Source: Acetobacterium fimetarium
GTDB lineage: Bacteria > Bacillota > Clostridia > Eubacteriales > Eubacteriaceae
DNA: 50,976 nucleotides
Reading direction: 5' to 3'
Assembly (NCBI RefSeq): GCF_014284475.1
Contig: NZ_WJBC01000021.1
Location: forward strand, 1-50,976
How positions within the stretch are numbered: the stretch's first letter is position 1; every line of letters starts with the position of its first letter. The translations under genes and the position numbers were made by a program. Positions 24,650-34,080 of this stretch are shown here, in pieces. The notes below the pieces were generated by a model, which saw only the letters and a list, made by a program, of their open reading frames with translations, searched no databases and had not been told where the DNA came from.

Positions 24650-26965
24650 TTACTTTCTCAGTTGGAATTGTCCAATCATATCCTTTAACATCTCTGCCTG
24701 TCCGGACAGTTCTTCACTCGCTGCCGCACTCTGTTCCGCTGTTGCGGAATTGTTTTGAACAACCTGGGCAACCTGTTCGATGCCCATATTGACTTGAGCA
24801 ATACCGGAAGCCTGTTCATTTGAATCGACCGCAATCTTTCCGACCAGATCGGTTACTTTGACAACACCTTCAACAATTTCGTTAAGCGCTGCTGCCGTTT
24901 CATCCGCAATTTTTGTTCCGGCTTTCACTGTATCGATCGACCCTTCGATCAGACCGGTCGTTTCCTGAGCGGCCTCCGCACTTCGCGCTGCCAGCGTCCG
25001 CACTTCTTCGGCTACGACGGCAAAGCCTTTGCCATGCTGTCCGGCGCGTGCCGCCTCAACGGCCGCATTCAAAGCGAGGATATTGGTTTGGAAAGCAATA
25101 TCGTCGATGACTTTGATGATTTTGGAAATATCATTCGATGATTTGTTGATTTCCGACATTGAATTCTGCATTTCAGCCATTTGGGCATTGCCTTTAGCCG
25201 CATAATCCTGAACATCCGTCGACAGGTCTTTGGCTTGGTTGGCATTGACCGCGTTGTTCTTGGTCTGATCCGAAATTTCAGCCACGGCAGCTGATAATTC
25301 CTGTACTGAGCTTGCCTGTTCGGTAGAGCCCTGCGCCAATGCCTGACTGGCATCGGAGACCTGATTGGAGCCTGCCGTCACCTGTCTGGCGGCATCGTCA
25401 ATATCTCCCAACAATGAATTCAAGGTCTCGACGATCTTATTCAGCGCATCGGACACGTCCGCAAAATCGTTGTGCCAGACCTCGACACTTTCAATATTGA
25501 GATTTCCGTCGGCAATTTGTCCGGTGATTTCCGATATTTTCGATACCACCATTTTCAAAGTCTCAGCCGTCGTATTGACCGACTGTTTCAGTTCGTGAAA
25601 TTCGCCTTTGTACGCTCCTTTAACCAGCACGTGTAGATTTCCGGCCGACATTTCATTCATAACGTCAGCGATTTCTCGGGTCGGCCCGGCAATTTCTTCA
25701 AGAATCCGATTCATCCCGCTGATCAATTCTTTCCAGGCGCCATTGAATTTTGTTTCATCCGCTCTTGTCTCCAGCTTTCCTTCAATTGCTGCTGTGGAAA
25801 GGACAGCTGCGTCTTCAACCAAGTTGCCGATTGATTTTGAAACCTGTCCCAAGCTCTTTTCAATCGCTTTAAACTCTTCGCATATTTCCGCGGTATATTC
25901 GCCGGCTTCCTGAATATTCAAGTCAAAATCCAAATTGCCATCAGCCAGATTCAACAAGTTGTTTGCCAATCTTTTTATTTCATTTCCGGTATAAGCATTG
26001 ATGCTCATCGTTGAAGTTGTATCATGTGAGATATCGACAAAACCGATCGACTCGCCGTTTTTATCCTTCAAATGAACGGTATCCATGCGATAGTAGCGTT
26101 CTCTGAAGTAGAAAGGATACTCGGTCAGCCCTTTTTCCAGCAGTCTTCTGACTCCGCAGTTTTCGGTATTGCACATTTCCAGCTTGCAGCTGCTGCACTG
26201 ACGTCCATAGGCATCTTCGCGCTTTTCAGCCGACCCGGTCAGTTTCATCAGATCCCCCAGGGTTTTGTTGACAAAGATAATTTCCCGGTCCATATTAATG
26301 GTTGTGATACGATACGGGAGGGCATCGAGAATGGCCAGATAGAAATCCATCTGTTTTGCAAAGGCCGCTAATCCTTGATCAACGTTACCGATTACCTTGC
26401 TGTAATCACCGGAAAGTTTTGCCCCATCATTTTTCTCCAGAATGCCTTCCTGCGCCGCCTGGGCGGCTTTTGCCGTAGTAGTCTCAATTCCCTTAACGGA
26501 ATCCCGGATACTTGCCAGACTCTTTGCCAGCAAATCGTTTTCAGAAGATGGCTGTATGTCACCCGAAAGATCACCAGCCGCCATCTTCTTCGCCGCAAGT
26601 GACTGATATCGGATATACTCTGCAATGGCGGCAAGCCCCACACCCAGATCATCTAACTGATCCCTGGCCGCTGCATTCACCTCAACATCTGTATCGCCTG
26701 CAGCCAGCCGATCTGTGACTGCAACCAGTTTTGTGATCCGGTTTGAAATCCCTTTGATCGATAAAGCGACAATAACGATCGTCACGATCAGTCCAATACC
26801 AAAGACCAACAGCAAATCGTTCTGTACCGTGGCAAATTGATCAAAACTTGAAAAGTTGTGATTCACTACATACAACGCTATCCCTGCCGCTACCATAAAT
26901 ACGCATGCAATTGGCAAGCCCATAGACAGAAGTATCTTCGATGACATACTCTTGTTTTTTTCCAT
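24650..26965 (-). CDS. Methyl-accepting chemotaxis protein with a four-cysteine PAS region
   Basis: A 771-residue chemoreceptor. Membrane spans at about 11-34 and 50-70 leave only some 15 residues outside the cell, so there is no periplasmic sensor domain. A HAMP-like region follows, then a PAS-like domain (about 205-325) holding C257, C260, C265 and C270 ([14 protein letters not shown]), then further HAMP-like segments. The signalling domain carries the conserved tip [29 protein letters not shown] with flanking methylation helices. The cysteine cluster suggests sensing of redox state, metal or a cofactor in the cytoplasm (inference). No che genes are adjacent. The 350-base stretch upstream (26966-27317) holds the glmS terminator and otherwise no clear feature. 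Confidence 0.9.
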   Translation of the reverse strand: MEKNKSMSSKILLSMGLPIACVFMVAAGIALYVVNHNFSSFDQFATVQNDLLLVFGIGLIVTIVIVALSIKGISNRITKLVAVTDRLAAGDTDVEVNAAARDQLDDLGVGLAAIAEYIRYQSLAAKKMAAGDLSGDIQPSSENDLLAKSLASIRDSVKGIETTTAKAAQAAQEGILEKNDGAKLSGDYSKVIGNVDQGLAAFAKQMDFYLAILDALPYRITTINMDREIIFVNKTLGDLMKLTGSAEKREDAYGRQCSSCKLEMCNTENCGVRRLLEKGLTEYPFYFRERYYRMDTVHLKDKNGESIGFVDISHDTTSTMSINAYTGNEIKRLANNLLNLADGNLDFDLNIQEAGEYTAEICEEFKAIEKSLGQVSKSIGNLVEDAAVLSTAAIEGKLETRADETKFNGAWKELISGMNRILEEIAGPTREIADVMNEMSAGNLHVLVKGAYKGEFHELKQSVNTTAETLKMVVSKISEITGQIADGNLNIESVEVWHNDFADVSDALNKIVETLNSLLGDIDDAARQVTAGSNQVSDASQALAQGSTEQASSVQELSAAVAEISDQTKNNAVNANQAKDLSTDVQDYAAKGNAQMAEMQNSMSEINKSSNDISKIIKVIDDIAFQTNILALNAAVEAARAGQHGKGFAVVAEEVRTLAARSAEAAQETTGLIEGSIDTVKAGTKIADETAAALNEIVEGVVKVTDLVGKIAVDSNEQASGIAQVNMGIEQVAQVVQNNSATAEQSAAASEELSGQAEMLKDMIGQFQLRK

Positions 26966-27202
26966 TCTACCTTTTCTCTTTCTGTAAAAATTGATTCTAT
27001 TTAATCACTTTATCACAGAATCAACTTCAAATCAATTATTTTATAACTCTTTGTACTCGTTTACGAATCTGCGAATTGGACAATCAGTCATCGCTTCTAC
27101 ATCGAGCGATCGACTTGAAATGCAATTTATATATTTTACAGAAAATAGGACCCCGCGTTTTCATGAAATGTATTCGGACAATCTCATTTAACCCTGTTTA
27201 AC

Positions 27203-27252
27203 GCAAAAAGCGCCGATTGAACGGACTTGCATCGTCTGTTCAATCTGCGCTT
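27203..27252 (-). terminator. Terminator of glmS
   Basis: AAGCGCnGATTGAAC pairs with GTTCAATCnGCGCTT in a long stem with one internal mismatch. On the minus strand it ends in TTTTTGCGTT. Confidence 0.8.
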
Positions 27253-27317
27253 CAGATTATAATCGAGCTTTATTTGAAACGCTCAGGATTTTGTAAAGCA
27301 GCGCCGATTTGCCTTTT

Positions 27318-29141
27318 TTACTCAACCGTCACGCTTTTGGCCAGATTCTTCGGTTTGTCGACATCGCATTCTCTGGCAACAGCTAAATAATAAGCCATCA
27401 GCTGCAGGTACACAACCGTCGGTATCGGGGTGATATCATCATCCATCTTCGGAATCACCCAAACTTCGTCCACTTCCGATCCAATTTCCTCGTGCGACTC
27501 CTGGACAATCGCCAGAACATAGGCGCCTCTGGCTTTTACTTCTTTGATGTTGCTGAGCATTTTCTCAAAGACATGCTCCTGGGTGCAGACGGCCACAACG
27601 ATGGTTCCGTCTTCGATCAGCGCAATCGGTCCATGCTTGAGCTCTCCGGCCGCGAATGCTTCGGAGTGTATATAGGAAATCTCCTTGAGTTTCAGCGAAC
27701 CTTCCAGACAGGTGTAATAATCAAGACCACGCCCCATATAAAACAGATCATGGATTTCATGGTTTGCATCCGCAAATTTCCTGATTTTCTCCTGCGTATC
27801 CAGAACCATCTCAATCAATTCCGGCGTTTTAGCTAGCCCGTTACATACCCGAACAGCATCCTTTTTGCCCAGCTTTTCGTTTAACTGTCCCAGATAGGAA
27901 GCCAGCAGCAGCATGCATCCGACCTGCGTTACATAGGCTTTGGTGGAAGCCACGGCAATCTCGGGACCGGCATTGGTGTAGATCACATCATGGGATTCTC
28001 TCGCTATCGAGCTGCCGACGACATTTGTGATCGCCAGCACCCAGGCGCCCTTGTCCTTGGCCAGGCGGATGGCGGCCAGAGTATCGGCTGTTTCGCCGGA
28101 CTGGCTGATGACGATCAGCAAGGTGTTTTTATCCACAATGGGATTCTTGTACCGGTATTCCGATGCCGGTTCCATCTCGACGCTGATTCGGGCAAATTTT
28201 TCGAAATAGTATTTGCCAACCATACCGGCATGAAAAGCGGTTCCGCAGGCGACAATCTGGATGCGATTGATGTGTTTCATCATTTCCTCATCCAGGTGCA
28301 GACCGCTGAAAAACGCGCCTGCTTCGGCGCAGCGTCCGGTGATTGCATCTCTCATCGCTTTAGGCTGCTCCATCATTTCTTTCATCATGAAATGATCATA
28401 CCCGCCTTTTTCCGCATCTCCCGGGTCCCAGTCAACCACAAAAACGTCTTTATCGATCGTTTCACCGGCAGCATTCAATATTGTGACCTCATTTTTTGTC
28501 AGGACTGCCATCTCCCCGTTATCAAGCAGATAGACTTCCTTGGTATACTTCAGGATGGCCGGGATGTCTGAAGCAATGAAATTCTCGCCTTTGCCCAGAC
28601 CAACGATCAGCGGACTGTCTTTGCGCACAGCAACAATTTTATCCGGCTCTTTGGCACAGAGGATTCCCAAGGCATAGGAACCTCGGATTCTTTTCAAGGC
28701 AATTTGAACCGTTTCGACAATATCGCCCGTATAGAGCTCATTGAGAAGATGGGCCACCACCTCGGTATCGGTGTCTGAAATAAACCGATGCCCCAGACCT
28801 GTCAGTTCATCCCTGAGTGCCATGTAGTTTTCGATAATCCCATTATGGACTACCGCAATCTCTTTGTTCAGACTGAAATGCGGATGCGCATTCTCGTCTG
28901 AAGGCACGCCATGCGTTGCCCAGCGCGTATGGCCGATTCCGACATTGCCACGGAATGGTTTCTTTTCCAGAAAATCCACCAGATTTTGCAATCGGCCTTT
29001 TTTCTTTTCAACCCGAATCACGTTTTTCTCAATCGTTGCGATACCGGCTGAATCATAGCCACGGTATTCCAATCGGGAAAGGCCTTCCAGCAGGACTTCC
29101 TGCGCCTGCTTAGTTCCGATATAACCTACAATTCCACACAT
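27318..29141 (-). CDS. glmS: Glutamine-fructose-6-phosphate aminotransferase (isomerising)
   Basis: Makes glucosamine-6-phosphate from fructose-6-phosphate and glutamine, the entry to UDP-GlcNAc and cell wall. It has 607 residues from the ATG at 29141: Cys2 in MCGIVGYIG is the N-terminal glutaminase nucleophile. Two SIS sugar-isomerase domains follow, with SQSGETADT and the C-terminal DKPKNLAKSVTVE typical of the family. The ATG follows AAAGGTG. The frame stays open further upstream, but that stretch encodes a structured RNA (glmS ribozyme), not protein. glmM is the next gene upstream, with a terminator between them. Confidence 0.96.
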   Translation of the reverse strand: MCGIVGYIGTKQAQEVLLEGLSRLEYRGYDSAGIATIEKNVIRVEKKKGRLQNLVDFLEKKPFRGNVGIGHTRWATHGVPSDENAHPHFSLNKEIAVVHNGIIENYMALRDELTGLGHRFISDTDTEVVAHLLNELYTGDIVETVQIALKRIRGSYALGILCAKEPDKIVAVRKDSPLIVGLGKGENFIASDIPAILKYTKEVYLLDNGEMAVLTKNEVTILNAAGETIDKDVFVVDWDPGDAEKGGYDHFMMKEMMEQPKAMRDAITGRCAEAGAFFSGLHLDEEMMKHINRIQIVACGTAFHAGMVGKYYFEKFARISVEMEPASEYRYKNPIVDKNTLLIVISQSGETADTLAAIRLAKDKGAWVLAITNVVGSSIARESHDVIYTNAGPEIAVASTKAYVTQVGCMLLLASYLGQLNEKLGKKDAVRVCNGLAKTPELIEMVLDTQEKIRKFADANHEIHDLFYMGRGLDYYTCLEGSLKLKEISYIHSEAFAAGELKHGPIALIEDGTIVVAVCTQEHVFEKMLSNIKEVKARGAYVLAIVQESHEEIGSEVDEVWVIPKMDDDITPIPTVVYLQLMAYYLAVARECDVDKPKNLAKSVTVE

Positions 29142-29175
29142 TTTTATCACCTTTTCCACATTAAAATGAAGCTGT

Positions 29176-29307
29176 TTTTTGTCCTGAAAATCACTCTTCA
29201 GATTTGTACAGCTTTGATTCAGGGCATCCGCCGAATTTTCGATACTCCCCGTCCTCGTCAACTCTAACCATGTGTGGACCGCACTAGAGTTCTGGCGCTT
29301 TTTGAAT
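29176..29307 (-). ncRNA. glmS ribozyme / riboswitch
   Basis: On the minus strand the glmS leader contains the core of this self-cleaving RNA: AAGCGCCAGAACT with the cleavage site between A (29299) and G (29298), then GTTGACGAGGACGGGGAG, ATCGAAAATTCGGCGGATG, and a P3/P4-like hairpin. Glucosamine-6-phosphate is the cofactor for cleavage in this class, and cleavage leads to mRNA decay, giving feedback control of glmS. The outer boundaries are approximate. No computed fold was available. Confidence 0.95.
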
Positions 29308-29358
29308 GCTTCGTGGTCAGGGTCCAATCCAAACTAAACCATGAAAACATGCTGATTT

Positions 29359-29387
29359 ATTTTAACATAAATTCCTGCTAAATACAA
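29359..29387 (-). promoter_or_regulatory. Promoter of the glmS leader
   Basis: On the minus strand: TTGTAT, 17 bases, TAAAAT. The predicted start is near 29352, about 50 bases before the ribozyme cleavage site. The -35 box overlaps the T run of the glmM terminator. Confidence 0.7.
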
Positions 29388-29413
29388 AAAAATGAGAGCC
29401 AAAGCCCTCATTT
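29384..29413 (-). terminator. Terminator of glmM
   Basis: AAATGAG/CTCATTT stem with a 10-base loop and a run of seven T residues on the minus strand. Confidence 0.75.
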
Positions 29414-29437
29414 CTTAAGATTTCATTTTTTTGACGG

Positions 29438-30775
29438 TTATGCATCCAGACGCGTTTCAATCAATGTCGCCAGGTCGTTGGCAATGAGTGTCAGTTCTTC
29501 CTGATTTTCTCCTTCGATCATCACCCGAACCAGAGGTTCCGTCCCGGACGGACGGATCAGCACCCGGCCCTGCCCCTGAAAATGGGTTTCAACTTCCTGA
29601 ATCCGTTTTTGAATGAATTCATCATTCAGATAGTCTTTTTTGCGGGTATTCTCAACCCTTGCATTGACTAATATCTGCGGGTAAACGGCCATTAAATCCG
29701 CCAGATCTTTGGCATCACGGGATTCATCACGCAGTAATTCCAGCAGCACCAGTGCTGTCAGCATCCCGTCTCCGGTGGTATTATAATCCAGCAGAATCAG
29801 ATGCCCGGACTGTTCACCACCAAGATTATAATCACCTTCGATCATGGCTTCCAGAACATACCGATCACCCACATCTGTTTTGATGGTTTTACAATTCACT
29901 TCGTTCAGAGCCATATCCAGTCCGATATTGCTCATCACAGTGACAACAACGGTATCCTTTTTGAGTGCGTTCTGCTTTTTCAGCTTCCGCCCGATCAGGT
30001 TCATGATTTTATCGCCGTCAATAATATTTCCGGCATTATCCACTGCCAGGCAGCGGTCCGCATCCCCATCAAAGGCAATCCCGATGTTCGCTTTTTCCGC
30101 AAGCACCCGGCGCTGCAACGGCTCCAAGTGGGTCGATCCGCAGCCATTGTTGATATTCTTGCCATTAGGTTCGTTTCCGATAACCACCACTTCAGCGCCC
30201 AGGCTTCTGAAGAATTCCGGGGCAATGGCATAGGAAGCGCCATGGGCGCAGTCAATGACCACCTTTAATCCGGTCAGATCACCGCTGCTGGCTTTTTTAA
30301 TATGGTTCAGGTAATAGGTCTCCGGGCTTTCTAAACGCCTTTCGGTTCCTCCGTCTTTAAACTGAACTTCCTTTTTTTCCAGAATGATGTTTTCAATTTC
30401 ATTTTCGATGGCATCGGGTAATTTAAAGCCCTGGCTATTAAAAAATTTAATCCCATTGAATTCATAAGGATTGTGTGAAGCTGAAATTACAATGCCGGCA
30501 TCCGCTTCTAAATCTCTTGTGATCACGGCGATTGCCGGTGTTGGCAGCACGCCAACGCGAACAACCTCTCCGCCGACTGACATAATCCCGTTTGTCAGGG
30601 CTGTCTCTAACGCTGTGCCTGAAATACGTGTATCCATCCCAATGACGATTTTGGCCCGATGACTCCCGGCGCCCAACACTGTTGCGCCGGCCTGCCCCAG
30701 CTGATATGCCAAATCCAGAGTCAGCTCTTCTTCAAAAACACCACGAACCCCGTCCGTTCCGAATAATTTTCCCAT
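29438..30775 (-). CDS. glmM: Phosphoglucosamine mutase
   Basis: Interconverts glucosamine-6-phosphate and glucosamine-1-phosphate, the step after GlmS. It has 445 residues. The phosphorylated catalytic serine is Ser100 in SASHNPYEFNG. The Mg2+-binding loop is DGDADR and the sugar-phosphate-binding RPSGTEPLVRVM is near the C-terminus. The N-terminus MGKLFGTDGVRG is typical. AGGAGA precedes the start at ten bases. Adjacent to glmS in the same direction but separated from it by a terminator and a promoter. Confidence 0.95.
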   Translation of the reverse strand: MGKLFGTDGVRGVFEEELTLDLAYQLGQAGATVLGAGSHRAKIVIGMDTRISGTALETALTNGIMSVGGEVVRVGVLPTPAIAVITRDLEADAGIVISASHNPYEFNGIKFFNSQGFKLPDAIENEIENIILEKKEVQFKDGGTERRLESPETYYLNHIKKASSGDLTGLKVVIDCAHGASYAIAPEFFRSLGAEVVVIGNEPNGKNINNGCGSTHLEPLQRRVLAEKANIGIAFDGDADRCLAVDNAGNIIDGDKIMNLIGRKLKKQNALKKDTVVVTVMSNIGLDMALNEVNCKTIKTDVGDRYVLEAMIEGDYNLGGEQSGHLILLDYNTTGDGMLTALVLLELLRDESRDAKDLADLMAVYPQILVNARVENTRKKDYLNDEFIQKRIQEVETHFQGQGRVLIRPSGTEPLVRVMIEGENQEELTLIANDLATLIETRLDA

Positions 30776-30812
30776 CTATGTTATCTCCTAATTTGCTTGG
30801 TTTTCTTCACAA

Positions 30813-30845
30813 GTTTAGCTTGTTAACCTGTTAACAAGCTTAAAC
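30813..30845. repeat. Perfect palindrome between mnmA-like gene and glmM
   Basis: GTTTAGCTTGTTAAC and GTTAACAAGCTTAAAC form a 15-bp stem with a one-base bulge and almost no loop. There is no T run, so it is not an obvious terminator; it may be an operator or an mRNA hairpin in the glmM leader. Confidence 0.6.
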
Positions 30846-30873
30846 AACGGCCTTATTATAACCGATCTGCGGA

Positions 30874-31923
30874 TTAATTCAAATTCTTTTTTATGATGCC
30901 GCCGCCCAGAACCTGGCGCCCCCGATAAAAAACCAGCGCCTGGCCTGGTGTTGGCGCTCTGACCGGATCTTTACAATGCACGATTGCCTGACCTTCCGAA
31001 AGCTTCTCAACCCTTCCCAGATAGGCGTTACCCCAGCGGCATGTTTTAAACGACAAGTCGGTTTCTGTTAAATCTTCACCGGCCTGCAGAAACAGATCGC
31101 CGATGATTATTTCCTTCTTATATAGAACCGACTCCTCAGCAAGAACGATCGTATTGGTCTCGGGAAGGATCTCGGTCACCACCAGCCGGCTGGTCTGCTT
31201 AATTTCCAGGCCCCGGGTTTGACCCAATGTAAAGCCATGAATTCCCCTGTGCTTGCCGAGTATTTTACCCGACGCATCGACAAAATTTCCGGATGGCGTC
31301 GGTTGCGAGCCCCACACGGCCTCTTTCAAAAACAGGGTATGGTTCTTTTGGGGAATAAAGCAGATGCCCTGACTTTCATCGCCAGCTGACAGATCCGGCA
31401 ATAAGTTTTTGATGGTTTGCCTGACCTCGTCTTTCGATTCAAAATGATCAAGCGGAAAAAGCAGCCGGCTTAATACGTCCTGATCCAGATGGTACAGAAA
31501 ATAGGACTGATCCTTACGGGAATTCCGGCTTGCCAGAAGTCTGAATTGATTCCCCACTTTGGCAATTTCAGCATAATGGCCGGTAGCGATCAACGCATTG
31601 TCATTTTTTTGCGCCAATTGCCCAAGCAGTTTGAACTTCATCTCCCGATTGCACAGCATACAGGGGTTTGGCGTCTGGCCTTTTTTGTAACCATCGATAA
31701 AAGGCGCGATGACCTTTTCACTGAACCGATGCTGGGCGTGAACAACATGGTGCTCGATTCCCAGCGTTTCAGCAACCATTCCGGCCGCCTTCAAGGTAGT
31801 TTCCGAATTAAAAAAATCGAAGGTTACGCCAATCACTTCGTAACCTTCTTTGATCAGTTGATAAGCGGAGGCCGCACTGTCGATCCCACCGCTTAATCCG
31901 ATTATCACTTTCTTTTTAATCAT
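30874..31923 (-). CDS. mnmA: MnmA/TRMU-family tRNA 2-thiouridylase
   Basis: ATP-dependent enzyme that thiolates U34 of Lys, Glu and Gln tRNAs. It has 349 residues. The PP-loop GLSGGIDSA (9-17) differs slightly from the usual GMSGGVDS. NPCMLCN (C88, C91) and the KDQSYFLY segment are present, and the catalytic Cys188 lies in SQGICFI. It is rather divergent, so it may be a second paralogue, with a standard MnmA elsewhere in the genome. It lies 23 bases downstream of the GatD-like gene and likely belongs to the same operon. Confidence 0.82.
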   Translation of the reverse strand: MIKKKVIIGLSGGIDSAASAYQLIKEGYEVIGVTFDFFNSETTLKAAGMVAETLGIEHHVVHAQHRFSEKVIAPFIDGYKKGQTPNPCMLCNREMKFKLLGQLAQKNDNALIATGHYAEIAKVGNQFRLLASRNSRKDQSYFLYHLDQDVLSRLLFPLDHFESKDEVRQTIKNLLPDLSAGDESQGICFIPQKNHTLFLKEAVWGSQPTPSGNFVDASGKILGKHRGIHGFTLGQTRGLEIKQTSRLVVTEILPETNTIVLAEESVLYKKEIIIGDLFLQAGEDLTETDLSFKTCRWGNAYLGRVEKLSEGQAIVHCKDPVRAPTPGQALVFYRGRQVLGGGIIKKNLN

Positions 31924-31946
31924 TGGCGCTTTGTTCTTCTCTTTGC

Positions 31947-32711
31947 TTAACGCTCATCGACGCTGATCAGCCGGGATTCTTTTTTTTCGATCAAGGCCAC
32001 TTTTGTTTTCAAAGAATTGACTTCCAGTGAGTTGTCCCGTTTTTCTTCCCAAACCGGCAGTTCCTTGTTGGTTTCGATCAGATTCATGATTTCTTCAGTC
32101 AGCCAGGGATTGCAGACCAGCAGCGGACCCAGCGTGTTGGTGAAAATCGCCTTGCCGCTCTTGGCACCTTCGAATTTTGTCTTGCCGGTATTTCCATAGC
32201 CGTATTTCAGATATCCGAATGGCGACTCTTCATTAATATCGGCATCCATCATTTGAATCTGGTTTCCGATGATTTCCATTTTATTGCCATTGTATTCGCA
32301 GATGTAATAAAGATCATCCCCGTAGACAGCGTGGTTTTCATTGACTTCAAGACCGATGAGTCCCAGACCGTTGATGATGGTTTTGTCGTTACGGTTTATT
32401 TTTTTGCCAAAAACACCGATTGAAGTCCCGGTGACTAGCATCGGATGATTCTCGATAAATGTGATGAATGCTTCCCGGTGCGGTTTTAAAAACGCGATCA
32501 CCGCTTCGAAATGCACGATTTCGCCGGGCGGGCAGAAAATAAAATCATAATCCAGGGGATTGAATTCTTTTGTATCCAGATTGATCTGGTCGATTTCGAC
32601 CCGATAACCCCGGCGCACCCCCTCCGCTCTGATTGCCAGAATGTTGCCCCGATCGCCATGAAGGCTGAATGTATTGGGAAACAGCCAGCCAATTTTTAAT
32701 GTCTTATCCAT
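31947..32711 (-). CDS. GatD-like glutamine amidotransferase homologue lacking catalytic residues
   Basis: A 254-residue homologue of GatD, the glutaminase that works with MurT to amidate lipid II D-glutamate. Family features: GDRGNILAIRAEGVRRG near 19-35, GYGNTGKTKFEG near 171-182, and GPLLVCNP near 195-202. However, where GatD has TICGGYQFLG with the nucleophile Cys, this protein has LVTGTSIGVFG; where it has LHGPLLPKN with the catalytic His, this one has TLGPLL; and the upstream GGG loop is CPPG. It is thus predicted to be unable to hydrolyse glutamine in the usual way. The comparison is from memory of S. aureus GatD. Its start overlaps the MurT-like stop by one base. Confidence 0.78.
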   Translation of the reverse strand: MDKTLKIGWLFPNTFSLHGDRGNILAIRAEGVRRGYRVEIDQINLDTKEFNPLDYDFIFCPPGEIVHFEAVIAFLKPHREAFITFIENHPMLVTGTSIGVFGKKINRNDKTIINGLGLIGLEVNENHAVYGDDLYYICEYNGNKMEIIGNQIQMMDADINEESPFGYLKYGYGNTGKTKFEGAKSGKAIFTNTLGPLLVCNPWLTEEIMNLIETNKELPVWEEKRDNSLEVNSLKTKVALIEKKESRLISVDER

Positions 32712-34063
32712 TAGTTCTGTCCTCCTTCGATAAATTTCTTCATTTTTTCGAAAGTGGAAATCCAGGTGATCAGATAAATGTTGTTGGTTTTTGCCTTGTC
32801 GATTTCTGCAAATATTTCTTTGATATTGTCGCTGTCCATTATGGTTATATCCGCTTTTGCCACCCCTTCATAAATAAGCCGGTTGGCCGTGTCGTATGAA
32901 ACGTGCTCGGAAAAGCAAAGGTAACGTTCCACCTTCGAATCGATCAGTGGTTTGAAATCGCAGTCGAAAGCGTAGAAGGTATTGGCATAGTGCGGGACAA
33001 AGTCAACCAGCGTATAGAGGCCCAGCGCCACCATTTTTTCTTCTTGATCTGATGCCATAATATTCAACGCACTTTGAAGCGTATCCGGATTTTCCTGCTT
33101 GATCCGCATGTATTTGATCGTTTTGGCTTTATACTTCAGCACTTCAAATCGTCCGCCTATATTTTTGAAATTGTTGAAAGCCTGGGCGGCCTGTTCCGGA
33201 GAAATGTCACAGATCTCCTGACAGATTGCCAGCGCACCAGCATAATTGTAAAACATGAAAGGCAGATCATAAGGCATATTGCACTTGACCCCTTTGAGCC
33301 TGAATGTTTTTTCTGTGAAATTGATATCGGTCACTACGTATTCCGGCGTTTTCTCGCTGGCATAACCGCAGTGAGCGCAGTAAAACGGACCGATGCTGTC
33401 CACATTGTAATAATCAAAGCTCAAATCATGATGACACTTCGGGCAGGCCTGCGTTGGATAGTCCGATCCTTTGGTGAAGGACTCGTCATGATGTTGAACT
33501 CCGTAATAGACAGAACGACCGGCTATTTCCTCAAAGGAGCGTGAACGCGGTTCCTCGTTGTTTAAAATCAATGTCATTTGAGGATTGATCACCTCTTTTA
33601 ACTTGCGATAAATAAAATCAGGATCTCCGTTTCTTTGAACCTGGTCTTTCTGCAGATTCGTAATCAGCATATTTTCTGCCGGCAGCTGCTCATACACAAG
33701 CGGCAGATACCGCTCATCCGTCTCAAAAATATAATAATCCACCTTGAGCTTTCCAGTCAGGGTTGACTCCTTTGCCAGAATCGTCGCGATCCCACTCAAA
33801 AGATTGGCACCTTCAAGATTCGAGATGATTTTTTTTCCGTTTTCCTTGAGAATATGTGCCACCAGATTGGTCGTTGATGATTTCCCGTTTGTTCCGGTTA
33901 TGAATACTACTTTTGAATAGTCGATGTTTTTAAAATTCTTGACAAAATTCGGATCAACGACCAGCGCTTTTTCTCCCGGAAGATTTGTTCCTCGATCCCT
34001 GCTGACAAGATTAATAGCGGCGCCGATTATCTTCGCCAGCCAAAGTGCAAAATAAAATTTCAT
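32711..34063 (-). CDS. MurT-like Mur ligase family protein
   Basis: A 450-residue Mur-ligase-fold protein of the MurT type. The ATP P-loop GTNGKS lies at 57-62. A Cys4 zinc ribbon, as in MurT, has C207, C210, C229 and C232. The C-terminal MurT domain (DUF1727-like) follows. In S. aureus MurT an Asp near the C-terminus completes the GatD triad; the equivalent position here seems to be Asn361 (YANTFYAFD). I use the ATG at 34063 (MKFYFALWLAKI), preceded by AAAGG; a longer reading adds 44 residues overlapping the channel gene. Ligase function may persist with ammonia or another donor, or on another substrate. Confidence 0.8.
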   Translation of the reverse strand: MKFYFALWLAKIIGAAINLVSRDRGTNLPGEKALVVDPNFVKNFKNIDYSKVVFITGTNGKSSTTNLVAHILKENGKKIISNLEGANLLSGIATILAKESTLTGKLKVDYYIFETDERYLPLVYEQLPAENMLITNLQKDQVQRNGDPDFIYRKLKEVINPQMTLILNNEEPRSRSFEEIAGRSVYYGVQHHDESFTKGSDYPTQACPKCHHDLSFDYYNVDSIGPFYCAHCGYASEKTPEYVVTDINFTEKTFRLKGVKCNMPYDLPFMFYNYAGALAICQEICDISPEQAAQAFNNFKNIGGRFEVLKYKAKTIKYMRIKQENPDTLQSALNIMASDQEEKMVALGLYTLVDFVPHYANTFYAFDCDFKPLIDSKVERYLCFSEHVSYDTANRLIYEGVAKADITIMDSDNIKEIFAEIDKAKTNNIYLITWISTFEKMKKFIEGGQN

Positions 34064-34080
34064 TATGAATAGCCTTTCTT

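Noticed and set aside
27318-29327. A glmS reading extended by 62 residues
   Set aside because: The extra part is the glmS ribozyme leader; the N-terminal Cys of the glutaminase must follow the initiator Met, which fixes the start at 29141.
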